In this document: piece by piece, positions 6,092 through 12,966 of the stretch
How the letters are laid out: every line of letters begins with the position of its first letter
Position numbering within the stretch: the stretch's first letter is position 1
Assembly (NCBI GenBank): GCA_041483455.1
Contig: JBGPFS010000053.1
Coordinates: 1 to 12,966, forward strand
DNA length: 12,966 nucleotides
Origin: JBGPFS01 sp041483455
GTDB taxonomy: Bacteria; Chloroflexota; Limnocylindria; Limnocylindrales; CSP1-4
Direction: 5' to 3'
Program-made: the position numbers and the translations under genes
The notes under the pieces: generated by a model
Database searches by the model: none
The model's input: the letters and a program-made list of their open reading frames with translations, nothing else
What the model was told of the DNA's origin: nothing

Positions 6092-7533
6092 CCGTCACCA
6101 CCCGCCCGACCACCGGTCCGAGCCTGCTCGGCGGCTCGATCGAGCTGCCGACCCGACCCTGCGGCCACGCCCTCCGCCGCCCGGTCCGACCGTGGCGCGG
6201 CGAGGAGGGGACGGTCGGGACGGTCGCCGTCGTCGGGGCCGGCAAGATGGGGCTGCCGCTGTGCGTCCAGTTCGCCGGCCACGGCTGGTCGGTCATCGCG
6301 GTCGACGTCCAGGCCGACGTCGTGGCCGCGATCAATGCCGGTCGGAGCCACGTCACCGAGGAGCCGGGCCTGGCGGAGGGCGTGGCCGAGGCCCACGCCG
6401 CCGGGCGACTGCGGGCCACGCTCGACGGCGCGGCGGCGGCCCGCGAGGCGGACGTGGTTCTGCTCATCGTCCCGGTCATCCTCGACGACGAGCACCAGCC
6501 CGACTACCGGTTCATGGACGCGGCGGTCGCGGCGATCGGACCCGGCGTCCACGACGGCTCGACCGTCATCTTCGAGACGACCCTCCCGGTCGGCGACACC
6601 CGCGGCCGGTTCACGCCGGTCCTCGAGCGCCTCTCCGGGCTGACCGCCGGGCGCGACTTCGCGGTCGCGTTCTCCCCAGAGCGGCTCTACTCCGGCACGG
6701 CCCTCAAGAACCTGGCGATGTACCCGAAGCTCGTCGGCGGGCTCGGGCCGGCGTCGGGCGAGCGGGCGAGCGCGTTCTACGGGTCGGTCCTCGACGCGGA
6801 GGTCGTGCTCATGTCGAGCGCCGAGGCGGCCGAGTTCAGCAAGCTCGCCGACACCACCTACCGGGACGTGAACATCGCCCTGGCCAACGAGTTCGCCCGC
6901 TACGCCGACCGGGTCGGGGTCGACATCCTCGAGGTGATCGCGGCGGCGAACAGCCAGCCGTACAGCCACATCCACCAGCCGGGGATCGGGGTCGGCGGCC
7001 ACTGCATCCCGGTCTACCCGCATTTCCTCCTGTCGCGGGCACCGGAGATGGAGCTCGTCGAACTCTCCCGGCGCGTGAACGACGGCCAGGTGGGCCTGGC
7101 GGTGAAGACGATCCAGCGGGCGCTCGGCTCGCTCGACGGGGTGCCCGTCCTCGTCCTGGGCCTGACCTACCGGCACGGGGTCCACGAGCTGGCCTACTCG
7201 CGGGCGCTGCCGCTCATCGACCGGCTCGCCTTCCACGGGGCGCGGGTCAGCGCGTACGACCCGCTGATGAGCGACGAGGAGATCGCCAGGTGCGGCGCGA
7301 CCCCCTGGCACTGGGGCGCGACCGACCCCTCCCGAGCGATCGTGACCCAGACCGCCGACCCGCGCTTCGGCGGGCTCGATCCGGCCTGGTTCCCCGAGGC
7401 CGAGATCCTGTTCGACGGCCGGAACAGCCTGCGCGACCTGGCGCTGCCCGAGCGGATCGCCTACCACGGCGTGGGCGCTCCCGCGGTGGCCCGCCCGGCG
7501 GCTCGCCCGGCGGCGGGCGCCGGCGAGCGCTGA
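6088..7533 (+). CDS. wbpA: UDP-glucose/GDP-mannose dehydrogenase family, probable UDP-GlcNAc 6-dehydrogenase (WbpA role)
   Basis: This 481-residue NAD-dependent nucleotide-sugar dehydrogenase is predicted to oxidise C6 of UDP-GlcNAc twice to the uronic acid, the first step of the pathway. The N-terminal Rossmann motif 'VAVVGAGKMGLPL' lies near residues 47-59, unusually far in, behind a roughly 45-residue extension. 'FETTLPVGDT' and 'SPERLYSGTALKNL' follow. 'EAAEFSKLADTTYRDVNIALANEF' (two pieces around residues 248-271) contains the conserved Lys and Asn, and 'GIGVGGHCIPVYPHFL' carries the catalytic thiol Cys306. The C-terminal domain includes 'VLVLGLTYRHGVHELAYS'. The canonical 'GGHCIPVDP' and 'VPDxRxSP' motifs are altered, so it belongs to a divergent branch and UDP-ManNAc is a possible alternative substrate. 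The C-terminus ends in an Ala/Pro/Arg-rich tail. The ATG at 6088 overlaps the previous stop (ATGA); no closer ATG or GTG precedes the Rossmann fold. Confidence 0.88.
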   Translation: MTVTTRPTTGPSLLGGSIELPTRPCGHALRRPVRPWRGEEGTVGTVAVVGAGKMGLPLCVQFAGHGWSVIAVDVQADVVAAINAGRSHVTEEPGLAEGVAEAHAAGRLRATLDGAAAAREADVVLLIVPVILDDEHQPDYRFMDAAVAAIGPGVHDGSTVIFETTLPVGDTRGRFTPVLERLSGLTAGRDFAVAFSPERLYSGTALKNLAMYPKLVGGLGPASGERASAFYGSVLDAEVVLMSSAEAAEFSKLADTTYRDVNIALANEFARYADRVGVDILEVIAAANSQPYSHIHQPGIGVGGHCIPVYPHFLLSRAPEMELVELSRRVNDGQVGLAVKTIQRALGSLDGVPVLVLGLTYRHGVHELAYSRALPLIDRLAFHGARVSAYDPLMSDEEIARCGATPWHWGATDPSRAIVTQTADPRFGGLDPAWFPEAEILFDGRNSLRDLALPERIAYHGVGAPAVARPAARPAAGAGER

Positions 7534-7558
7534 CGGCGCCGGGGACACGTCGCGGCCG

Positions 7559-8695
7559 ATGCGGCTCGTCAGCGTCGTCGGGACCCGCCCCCAGCTGATC
7601 AAGGCCGCGGCCCTTCAGCCGGTCTTGCGGGCGCGCCATTCCGAGGTCTTCGTGGACACCGGTCAGCACTGGGACGAGTCGCTCGCCGGGGCGTTCTTCG
7701 CCGAGCTCGGGCTGGCCCGGCCGGACCACAGCCTCCGGATCGGCGGCGGCGGCCACGCCGAGCAGGCCGGCCGGATGCTCATCGCCCTCGAGCCGATCCT
7801 GCTGGCCGAGCGGCCCGACGCGGTCCTCGTCTACGGCGACACGAACTCGACCCTGGCGGGGGCGCTGGCCGGGGCCAAGCTCGGGATCCCGGTCGCCCAC
7901 GTCGAAGCCGGGCTGCGGAGCTTCGACCGGCGGATGCCGGAGGAGCTGAACCGGATCGTGACGGACCACCTCGCGAGCTGGTCGTTCGCGCCGACGCCGA
8001 CCGCCGTCGAGAACCTGGCCCGGGAGGGGATCGAGCGCGGGGTCGTCCTGGTGGGCGACCTGATGCGCGACCTCGCGGCGCGTGTCTCCTCCGAGGTCCG
8101 TGACGAGGCGGCGCTGAGGGCGGCCGCCGAACGTGTTGCGGCCGCCGGGGCCACGGGCATCGACCTGCGGCCGGGCCGCTACCTGTTCGCGACCGTCCAT
8201 CGGGCCGAGAACCGCGAGCCCGACGCGCTCCGGGCCTGGGCCAGGCTCCTCGGATCGGTCGGCCGCCCGGACCGGCCGGTGCTCCTGGCCCTCCACCCCG
8301 GGACGCGGGTCGCGCTCGAGCGGGCCGGCGTGACGCTGGCGCCGACCGTCCGGGTCGTCGAGCCGCTCGGCTATCGCACGAGCCTGGCCCTCCAGCTCCA
8401 CGCCGGGGCGGTCCTGACCGACTCGGGCGGCGTCCAGCGCGAGGCCGCCTGGCTCGGCGTGCCGTGCCTCGTCCTGCGCTCCGCCACCGAATGGGTCGAG
8501 GCCGTGGACGATCCTGGCGGGCGGGTCGTCCTGGTCGGACTCGATGCCGCCCGCGCGACCGCAGCGCTCGAGCGGCTGGCGCCGGTCGGTTCGAGCGAGA
8601 TGGCGGCGCGCGAGCGGGCGGCGGCGCTCCGCCTGGCGCCGGCGGGTGCGGCGGCCGCGATCGTGTCGGCGCTCGATCGGGGGTCACCGGGATGA
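7559..8695 (+). CDS. wbpI: Non-hydrolysing UDP-GlcNAc 2-epimerase family (WecB/WbpI-like)
   Basis: This 378-residue epimerase is predicted to invert C2, here most likely converting UDP-GlcNAc3NAcA to UDP-ManNAc3NAcA as the last nucleotide-sugar step. Motifs: 'VVGTRPQLIKAAAL' at 6-19, 'VDTGQHWDESL' at 32-42, 'VYGDTNSTLAGALAG' at 91-105 with Asp94, 'HVEAGLRSFDRRMPEELNR' at 114-132 with Glu116 and Glu128/129, 'TVHRAEN' at 212-218 with His214, and 'LTDSGGVQREAAWLG' at 286-300. All residues typical of the family's UDP-binding and catalytic site are visible. The GTRPQ(L/F)IKAA opening, rather than the WecB-style 'TRPEAIK', resembles WbpI-type enzymes. A gap of 25 nt separates it from the preceding stop, the only non-overlapping junction of the operon, with only a weak GGGGA 14 nt upstream. 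Plain WecB activity to supply ManNAc is the alternative. Confidence 0.9.
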   Translation: MRLVSVVGTRPQLIKAAALQPVLRARHSEVFVDTGQHWDESLAGAFFAELGLARPDHSLRIGGGGHAEQAGRMLIALEPILLAERPDAVLVYGDTNSTLAGALAGAKLGIPVAHVEAGLRSFDRRMPEELNRIVTDHLASWSFAPTPTAVENLAREGIERGVVLVGDLMRDLAARVSSEVRDEAALRAAAERVAAAGATGIDLRPGRYLFATVHRAENREPDALRAWARLLGSVGRPDRPVLLALHPGTRVALERAGVTLAPTVRVVEPLGYRTSLALQLHAGAVLTDSGGVQREAAWLGVPCLVLRSATEWVEAVDDPGGRVVLVGLDAARATAALERLAPVGSSEMAARERAAALRLAPAGAAAAIVSALDRGSPG

Positions 8696-9912
8696 CCGCA
8701 CAGGCTCGGGCGGACCAGGCCCGGCCGCAGCGTCTCCTCATCGTCACCCCGACCACCGGCCAGTTCCACTCGCCGACCCACCGGCTCGCGTCGGCCGCCG
8801 TCGAGCGGGGTCACGAGGCGACGGTGATCGCCCGTTCCGGCCCGGACCTGGCGGCCGACGAGCGCCGCCCGGAGGGCTACCGGGTCCTGCGCTTCGGCGC
8901 GGAGCGGGGCGCCGGCGCCGGGACGCGGTCGGTCGGCTCCCGCGCGATGCGGCGTCTGCTCGACCTGCGCACGGGACGGCGGGACGCCCTCCGGCTCGCC
9001 CCGCGGGCCGATCTCGTCGTGGGTTCCCACTATCTCGGGATCGGGACCGCGCTCGCGCTCGGACGGCGCGACGGGGTCCCGGTGGTCTACGACGCGGGCG
9101 ACATCTACCTCGCCTCGACGGCGATCCTGGCCCTGCCCTGGCCGATCCGCGCGGCGATCCGGCGCTACGAGCGATCCGCGGCCCGGCGGGCGGATCGGGT
9201 CGTCACCGCCAACGACGCGTACGCCGCGGAGCTGGCCCGGCGACTCGGGGTGGAGCTCCCGGTGGCCGTCCTGAACTGCCCGTCGCGGATCGCCCTGCCC
9301 TCGGCCGCTCCGGGTCGCCGCTTCCACGAGCAGCTCGGGCTCGCCCCCGAGACGCGGGTGGTGCTCTACCACGGCGGTTTCACGCCAGAGCGCGGGATCG
9401 AGGAGCTGATCGCCGTGATCGACCGGGTCGACCGGGCGGTCCTCGTCCTGCTGGGGTTCGGTGAGCTCGAAGCGCGCCTGAGGACGATCGCCGCGGATCC
9501 GGCGACCGGCGGTCGCGTCCGCGTCCTGCCCGCGGTCCCGCCGGCTGAGCTGCTCGACTGGGTGGCCGCGGCGGATGTCGCCGCGATGCCGATCCGGCCC
9601 ACGACCCTCAACCACCGCCTCTCGACGCCCAACAAGCTGTTCGAGGCGATGGCCGTCGGGGTGCCCGTGGTCGCCTCGGACCTGCCGGGGATGGCGGCGG
9701 TCGTCCGGGCGGTCGACTTCGGCGTGCTCGTCGACCCGACCGACCCATCGGCGCTGGCGGCCGGCCTCGCGGCCGTCCTCGACGCTCCGCCCGAGATCCG
9801 GTCCGGCTGGCGCGATCGGGCCCTCGCGGCCGCCGGCGGGGCCTACAACTGGGAGACCCAGGTCGCGAAGCTCTTCGCCGAGTTCGGTGGGCTGACCGGA
9901 CGGCCCTGGTGA
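8692..9912 (+). CDS. GT4-type glycosyltransferase (first of a tandem pair)
   Basis: This 406-residue GT-B fold protein without membrane segments is presumably cytoplasmic or peripheral and transfers a nucleotide-sugar residue to a growing lipid-linked glycan. The N-terminal acceptor domain starts with 'RLLIVTPTTGQFHSPTHRLA' (14-33) and contains 'VVYDAGDIYLAS'. The C-terminal GT4 domain has 'VVLYHGGFTPERGIEEL', 'LVLLGFGELE', and 'HRLSTPNKLFEAMAVGVPVV' around Glu318, the sugar-donor E-x7-E region, although the second Glu is not conserved. It ends with 'YNWETQVAKLFAEF'. The start overlaps the epimerase stop (ATGA). Its place directly after the UDP-ManNAc3NAcA genes makes it a candidate transferase for that sugar, but neither donor nor acceptor can be read from the sequence. 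Confidence 0.85.
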   Translation: MTAQARADQARPQRLLIVTPTTGQFHSPTHRLASAAVERGHEATVIARSGPDLAADERRPEGYRVLRFGAERGAGAGTRSVGSRAMRRLLDLRTGRRDALRLAPRADLVVGSHYLGIGTALALGRRDGVPVVYDAGDIYLASTAILALPWPIRAAIRRYERSAARRADRVVTANDAYAAELARRLGVELPVAVLNCPSRIALPSAAPGRRFHEQLGLAPETRVVLYHGGFTPERGIEELIAVIDRVDRAVLVLLGFGELEARLRTIAADPATGGRVRVLPAVPPAELLDWVAAADVAAMPIRPTTLNHRLSTPNKLFEAMAVGVPVVASDLPGMAAVVRAVDFGVLVDPTDPSALAAGLAAVLDAPPEIRSGWRDRALAAAGGAYNWETQVAKLFAEFGGLTGRPW

Positions 9913-11183
9913 GCGCGCGCACGGACGCTGGCTCGCCGGCCCCCGCCAGCACCTCCGGTCCGCGGCCCCGGGCCGTCGTCCTCGTCCCGAGCCCGGCGGA
10001 CCCGTACTCCCGGGGCCTGCGCGTCGCCCGAAGCCTGGCTGGAGCCGGCTTCGAGGTCGAGATCGCCGCCGTCGCGACGCCCGGCATCCCCGACGAGGCG
10101 CGGGACGGCCCGATCCGGATCCGCCGCTACGCGGCGCCGTCAGCCGGTCGCATCGGCCGGCTGGCCGGCATCCGCCAGGCTCGCCAGGTGGCCCTGTGGC
10201 CGGAAGCCGATCGGGGCTGGTTCGCCACCCTCCGGCGCGAGCTGGCGCCGGCCGATCTCTACCATGCCTGCGGCTACCGGACGATCGGCGTGGCGCTCGA
10301 CCTGGCGGCCGCGGCGCGTCGGGCCGGCCGGGCCGGTCGGACCGTCTACGACGTCATCGACGTGCAGCTCGAGACGCAGGTCTACGCCGATCTGCCGGGC
10401 CTCGTCCGGACGATCCACGGCCTCCGCGAGCGGCGCTGGATCCGGGCCGCCGATGCGATCGTCACCGTCAACGAGCCGCTGGCCGACCACCTGGCCCGGA
10501 CCTGGCCGGTCGAGACGCGGCCGACCGTCCTGCTCAACTGCCAGCCGCGCTGGGATCCGCCCGCGGCGCGGCCGAGCCATCTCCGCGACGCGATCGGGGT
10601 GGGCCCCGGGCAGCGGATCGTGCTCTTCCTCGGGAAGCTCGCGGCCCAGAAGGGCCTCGACGAGGTGGCCGAGGCCGTCCTCCGGGTCCCGGAGGCCACC
10701 CTCGTCCTGATGGGCTTCGGGACCTGGGCGGACCGGGTCCGGGCTCGTGACGCCGAGCCACGCTTCCGGGGGCGCCACTTCACCCTGCCGCCGGTCCACC
10801 CCGACGACGTCCCGGCCTGGACCGCCTCGGCCGACGTCTCGATCGTGGCGGTGCCGGCGAACTCGCTCAACCAGCGCCTCTCGACCCCGAACAAGTTCTG
10901 GGAGAGCCTCACCGCGGGGACGCCGGTCGTGATCGGGCGCGATCTCGAGGTGATGCGCGGGATCGTCGAGGCGGACGACCTCGGCGCGAGCGCCGACCCC
11001 GCGGATCCCGCCGATCTGGCCCGGGCCATCCGCTCGATCCTGGACCGTCCTGCGGCCGAGCGCGCGGCGCAGCGCCAGCGCTGTCTCCGGGCGACCCGCG
11101 AGCGGTACAACTGGGAGACCGCGGTCGGGCCCTACCTCGAGCTCGTGGCGCGGCTGGTCGAACCACGCGTCGACGCCGGCTGA
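9909..11183 (+). CDS. GT4-type glycosyltransferase (second of a tandem pair)
   Basis: This 424-residue GT-B glycosyltransferase begins at a GTG that overlaps the previous stop (GTGA). After a Pro/Ser/Ala-rich stretch of about 20 residues, the N-terminal domain opens with 'RAVVLVPSPADPYSRGLRVA' and includes 'YHACGYRTIGVALDLA' and 'TVYDVIDVQLE'. The donor domain has 'RIVLFLGKLAAQKGLDEVAE', 'LVLMGFG' and 'QRLSTPNKFWESLTAGTPVV' around Glu332, and ends 'YNWETAVGPYLELV'. The shared 'N-[HQ]-RLSTPNK' and 'YNWET' blocks show that it is a paralogue of the upstream gene, probably by tandem duplication, with a diverged acceptor domain. It is the last gene of the operon and is convergent with the ABC exporter genes, with 19 bases between stops. 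No strong terminator is visible there. The sugar and acceptor specificities are unknown. Confidence 0.85.
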   Translation: MSARTDAGSPAPASTSGPRPRAVVLVPSPADPYSRGLRVARSLAGAGFEVEIAAVATPGIPDEARDGPIRIRRYAAPSAGRIGRLAGIRQARQVALWPEADRGWFATLRRELAPADLYHACGYRTIGVALDLAAAARRAGRAGRTVYDVIDVQLETQVYADLPGLVRTIHGLRERRWIRAADAIVTVNEPLADHLARTWPVETRPTVLLNCQPRWDPPAARPSHLRDAIGVGPGQRIVLFLGKLAAQKGLDEVAEAVLRVPEATLVLMGFGTWADRVRARDAEPRFRGRHFTLPPVHPDDVPAWTASADVSIVAVPANSLNQRLSTPNKFWESLTAGTPVVIGRDLEVMRGIVEADDLGASADPADPADLARAIRSILDRPAAERAAQRQRCLRATRERYNWETAVGPYLELVARLVEPRVDAG

Positions 11184-11202
11184 CCGCCCGTCGCGCCGCC
11201 CG

Positions 11203-12075
11203 TCAGCTCCCGATGACCGCCGCCAGCTGCCGCGCGAGCTCGGCCTCGCGTTCGATCCGCGCCTGCTCCGAGCGTTCCCGATGGAGCGCCACGACCTCGG
11301 CCGGGTCGCCCTCGGCGATGACGGCGCCCTTCTCGAGGAGCATCGCCCGGTTGCAGAACTCCTCCGCCCAGGCGAGGTCGTGGGTGACCATCACGATCCC
11401 CTTGGCGGCCCGGGCCAGCTCGAGGATGCGCTTCTGGCTCTTCGCCCGGAAGACCGCATCGCCGGTGCCCAGGACCTCGTCGATGATCAGCACGTCCGGG
11501 TCGACCGCCGTGGCGATCGAGAAGCCGAGCCGCGCCCGCATCCCGGAGGAGTAGGTCTTGATCGGCGCGTCGATGAACTGGCCGATGTCGGCGAAGTCGA
11601 CGATCCCGGGCAGGCGCTCCTTCATCTCCTTGTCCTCGATCCCGAGGAACGCCCCCGCCAGGAGGATGTTGTCGTGGCCGTTCAGCTCCGGGTCGAAGCC
11701 GGCACCGAGCGTCAGCAGGCTCGAGACATGGCCGACCACGTCGATCCCGCCTTCACTCGGGGTGAGGATCCCCGCCAGCACCTGGAGGAGCGTGCTCTTG
11801 CCCGCCCCGTTGGGCCCGATGACCGCCAGGCTCTCGCCCTGGGCGACCCGGAAGCTGACATGGCGGAGGGCCCAGAACGAACGATCCTGGCGAGAGATCC
11901 GGGTCAGGTTCTTGAACGCGCCCCGGATCGTCGTCTTCTTCGTGAGCCGCAGGTCGTAGCGGATCCCCAGGTCCTCGACCGCGATCATGTAGTCGGACCC
12001 TGGTGGCGCGGGACGGAACGGGTCGCCGGCCCTGGTCGTCGCCGGGGCGGGCCGGTACAGGTCGCTGTCGGTCAT
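11203..12075 (-). CDS. wzt: ABC transporter ATP-binding protein of a polysaccharide exporter (Wzt/TagH/KpsT-like)
   Basis: This 290-residue nucleotide-binding subunit powers export of a lipid-linked polysaccharide with the permease encoded just upstream. Walker A 'GPNGAGKST' is at 87-95, the Q-loop region follows, the signature 'YSSGMRARLGFS' is at 175-186 (SSGM in place of LSGGQ, as is usual in Wzt/TagH), Walker B 'DVLIIDEVLGTGD' is at 194-206, and the switch histidine is in 'MVTHD'. The typical N-terminal block 'WALRHVSFRVAQGESLAVIG' (68-87) is present. The protein stops soon after the NBD, so it lacks the C-terminal carbohydrate-binding domain of Wzt proteins that read a chain-end cap. A Pro-rich leader precedes Met30, from which 'MIAVEDLGIRYDL' would be an alternative start. 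The ATG at 12075 is favoured by TGA-G-ATG coupling with the permease and a GAAGG 9 nt upstream. Confidence 0.92.
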   Translation of the reverse strand: MTDSDLYRPAPATTRAGDPFRPAPPGSDYMIAVEDLGIRYDLRLTKKTTIRGAFKNLTRISRQDRSFWALRHVSFRVAQGESLAVIGPNGAGKSTLLQVLAGILTPSEGGIDVVGHVSSLLTLGAGFDPELNGHDNILLAGAFLGIEDKEMKERLPGIVDFADIGQFIDAPIKTYSSGMRARLGFSIATAVDPDVLIIDEVLGTGDAVFRAKSQKRILELARAAKGIVMVTHDLAWAEEFCNRAMLLEKGAVIAEGDPAEVVALHRERSEQARIEREAELARQLAAVIGS

Positions 12076-12076
12076 C

Positions 12077-12931
12077 TCAGATGACCTTCGCGAAGGCGGG
12101 CTCGAGCCGCTTGAAGAAGAGCGTCGCCCCGGCCAGCAGCGCCAGCGAGGCGACCAGCAGCAGCGCGAGCGCGCCCCAGGCCGGGGTGACCCCGTTGTAC
12201 AGGACGTCGCGGTACGACTCGAACAGGGTCGTCCAGGGGTTGAGCTTGAAGAGCTGGGCCAGGATCCCGTACTTCGACTCGTCGATGTCCTTGACCGAGT
12301 AGAGCCCGGGCGACAGGTAGAACCACAGCCGCAGCAGGTGGCGGGCCAGGTTGCCCAGGTCGCGGAAGAAGACGTTGATCGCGGCCATCGCGACGCAGGT
12401 CGCCAGCGTGAACACGAACTGGACGAGCGCCACCGCGGGGATGAGCAGGGCCGAGGCGCTCAGCCGGTCCGAGTAGAACAGGCCGACCATCGCGAAGAGC
12501 GGGATCAGCCCGAAGGCGAAGCTGACGATCCCGCCGACGGTCGAGGCGACCGGCAGGACGATCTTCGGGAACTTGACCTGCTTGATGATCGCCTCGCGGG
12601 CCGTCACCGAGGTGATCGCGTCGTTGACGCTGCTCGAGTACCACTTCCAGGGCAGGATCGCGGCGAAGACGAAGAGCGGGTAGTCCGGGCCGCCGCGCTT
12701 GAAGATGACCGAGACCAGGACGACATAGACCGCCATCTGGAGGAGCGGGTCCAGGACCCACCAGATGTTGCCGAGGACCGTGTCCGCCCCGTGCTTGGCC
12801 ATGTCGGCCTGGACGAGGTAGCGGGTAAGCCGGCGGCGCGACCAGATGTCCCGGAAGCCCTCGGAGATGAGGCTCAGCGGTCCCGGCCGGACGGCGGCAT
12901 GGACCCGCCGGATCTCCTGGGAGGTAGCCAT
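12077..12931 (-). CDS. wzm: ABC-2 type polysaccharide exporter permease (Wzm/TagG/KpsM-like)
   Basis: This 284-residue integral membrane subunit has about six hydrophobic segments: roughly 57-77, 84-101, 126-152, 160-187, 199-213 and 251-273. Family signatures are 'LGNIWWVLDPLLQMAVYVVL' near the first helix, 'FVFAAILPWKWYSSS' at 87-101, 'REAIIKQVKFPKIVLPV' at 112-128, 'VFFRDLGNLARHLLRLWFYL' at 187-206 and 'LNPWTTLFESYRDVLYNG' at 230-247. It should pair with the Wzt-like ATPase to move undecaprenyl-linked glycan across the membrane. The length is typical. The start is set by homology and by a TAGGCT -10 that ends 9 nt upstream with no Shine-Dalgarno. One base separates its stop from the ATPase start. 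It runs against the glycan operon, so the exporter has its own promoter. Confidence 0.93.
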   Translation of the reverse strand: MATSQEIRRVHAAVRPGPLSLISEGFRDIWSRRRLTRYLVQADMAKHGADTVLGNIWWVLDPLLQMAVYVVLVSVIFKRGGPDYPLFVFAAILPWKWYSSSVNDAITSVTAREAIIKQVKFPKIVLPVASTVGGIVSFAFGLIPLFAMVGLFYSDRLSASALLIPAVALVQFVFTLATCVAMAAINVFFRDLGNLARHLLRLWFYLSPGLYSVKDIDESKYGILAQLFKLNPWTTLFESYRDVLYNGVTPAWGALALLLVASLALLAGATLFFKRLEPAFAKVI

Positions 12932-12940
12932 ACGGCCGGT

Positions 12941-12946
12941 AGCCTA
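12941..12946 (-). promoter_or_regulatory. -10 element TAGGCT for the ABC exporter pair
   Basis: On the minus strand TAGGCT lies 9 nt before the permease ATG at 12931. With a start site about 7 nt downstream, the leader would be only 2-3 nt or absent. The -35 region would fall at or beyond the window edge, so it cannot be judged. Confidence 0.5.
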
Positions 12947-12966
12947 GCATGGCGGCTCGTCCGCCC

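Noticed and set aside
5860..7602. Open frame of 580 codons on the minus strand opposite the dehydrogenase
   Set aside because: It is antisense to a gene with full family motifs. Its translation is an Arg/Asp/Gly/Pro/Ala-rich composition with no fold signature, as expected for shadow frames in very GC-rich DNA.

Overview
This is a GC-rich, densely coded chromosomal window (well above 65% G+C by eye) devoted to cell-surface glycan synthesis and export. I see no phage, IS, CRISPR or RNA genes. Three features suggest a monoderm-type, high-GC bacterium: a CWB2-type cell-wall-binding repeat, a DUF3048 (YerB-like) lipoprotein with a Pro/Ser/Thr/Ala-rich stalk, and TAnnnT -10 elements 6-9 nt from start codons that lack a Shine-Dalgarno (leaderless style). 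A Chloroflexota lineage (Limnocylindria-like) is my best guess and Actinobacteriota the main alternative. This is inference; no taxonomic marker gene is present.

Layout. (1) 2-229: the 3' end of a CWB2 repeat protein. (2) 334-1116: a soluble GT2 polyprenyl-phosphate-mannose-synthase-like enzyme. (3) 1126-2358, minus strand: a DUF3048 lipoprotein. (4) 2462-3103, divergent from it: an unrecognised 213-residue protein with a disordered N-terminus, six exact 15-residue repeats and a C-terminal membrane anchor. (5) 3250-11183: a seven-gene operon in which five of six junctions overlap by 1 or 4 nt. (6) 11203-12931, minus strand and convergent with the operon: a two-gene ABC-2 polysaccharide exporter (permease, then ATPase).

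How the genes work together. The first five operon genes match, by family, the five steps that make UDP-2,3-diacetamido-2,3-dideoxy-D-mannuronic acid in Pseudomonas aeruginosa: 6-dehydrogenase (WbpA), 3-dehydrogenase (WbpB), PLP transaminase (WbpE), N-acetyltransferase (WbpD) and 2-epimerase (WbpI). They are encoded in the order D-E-B-A-I. Two tandem GT4 glycosyltransferases follow, probably placing this sugar or its partners on a lipid-linked chain, and the Wzm/Wzt-like transporter is the natural exporter. An initiating phosphoglycosyltransferase and a polymer ligase are not in the window and may lie beyond 12966 or elsewhere.

The least explained item is the 15-residue-repeat membrane protein at 2462-3103.
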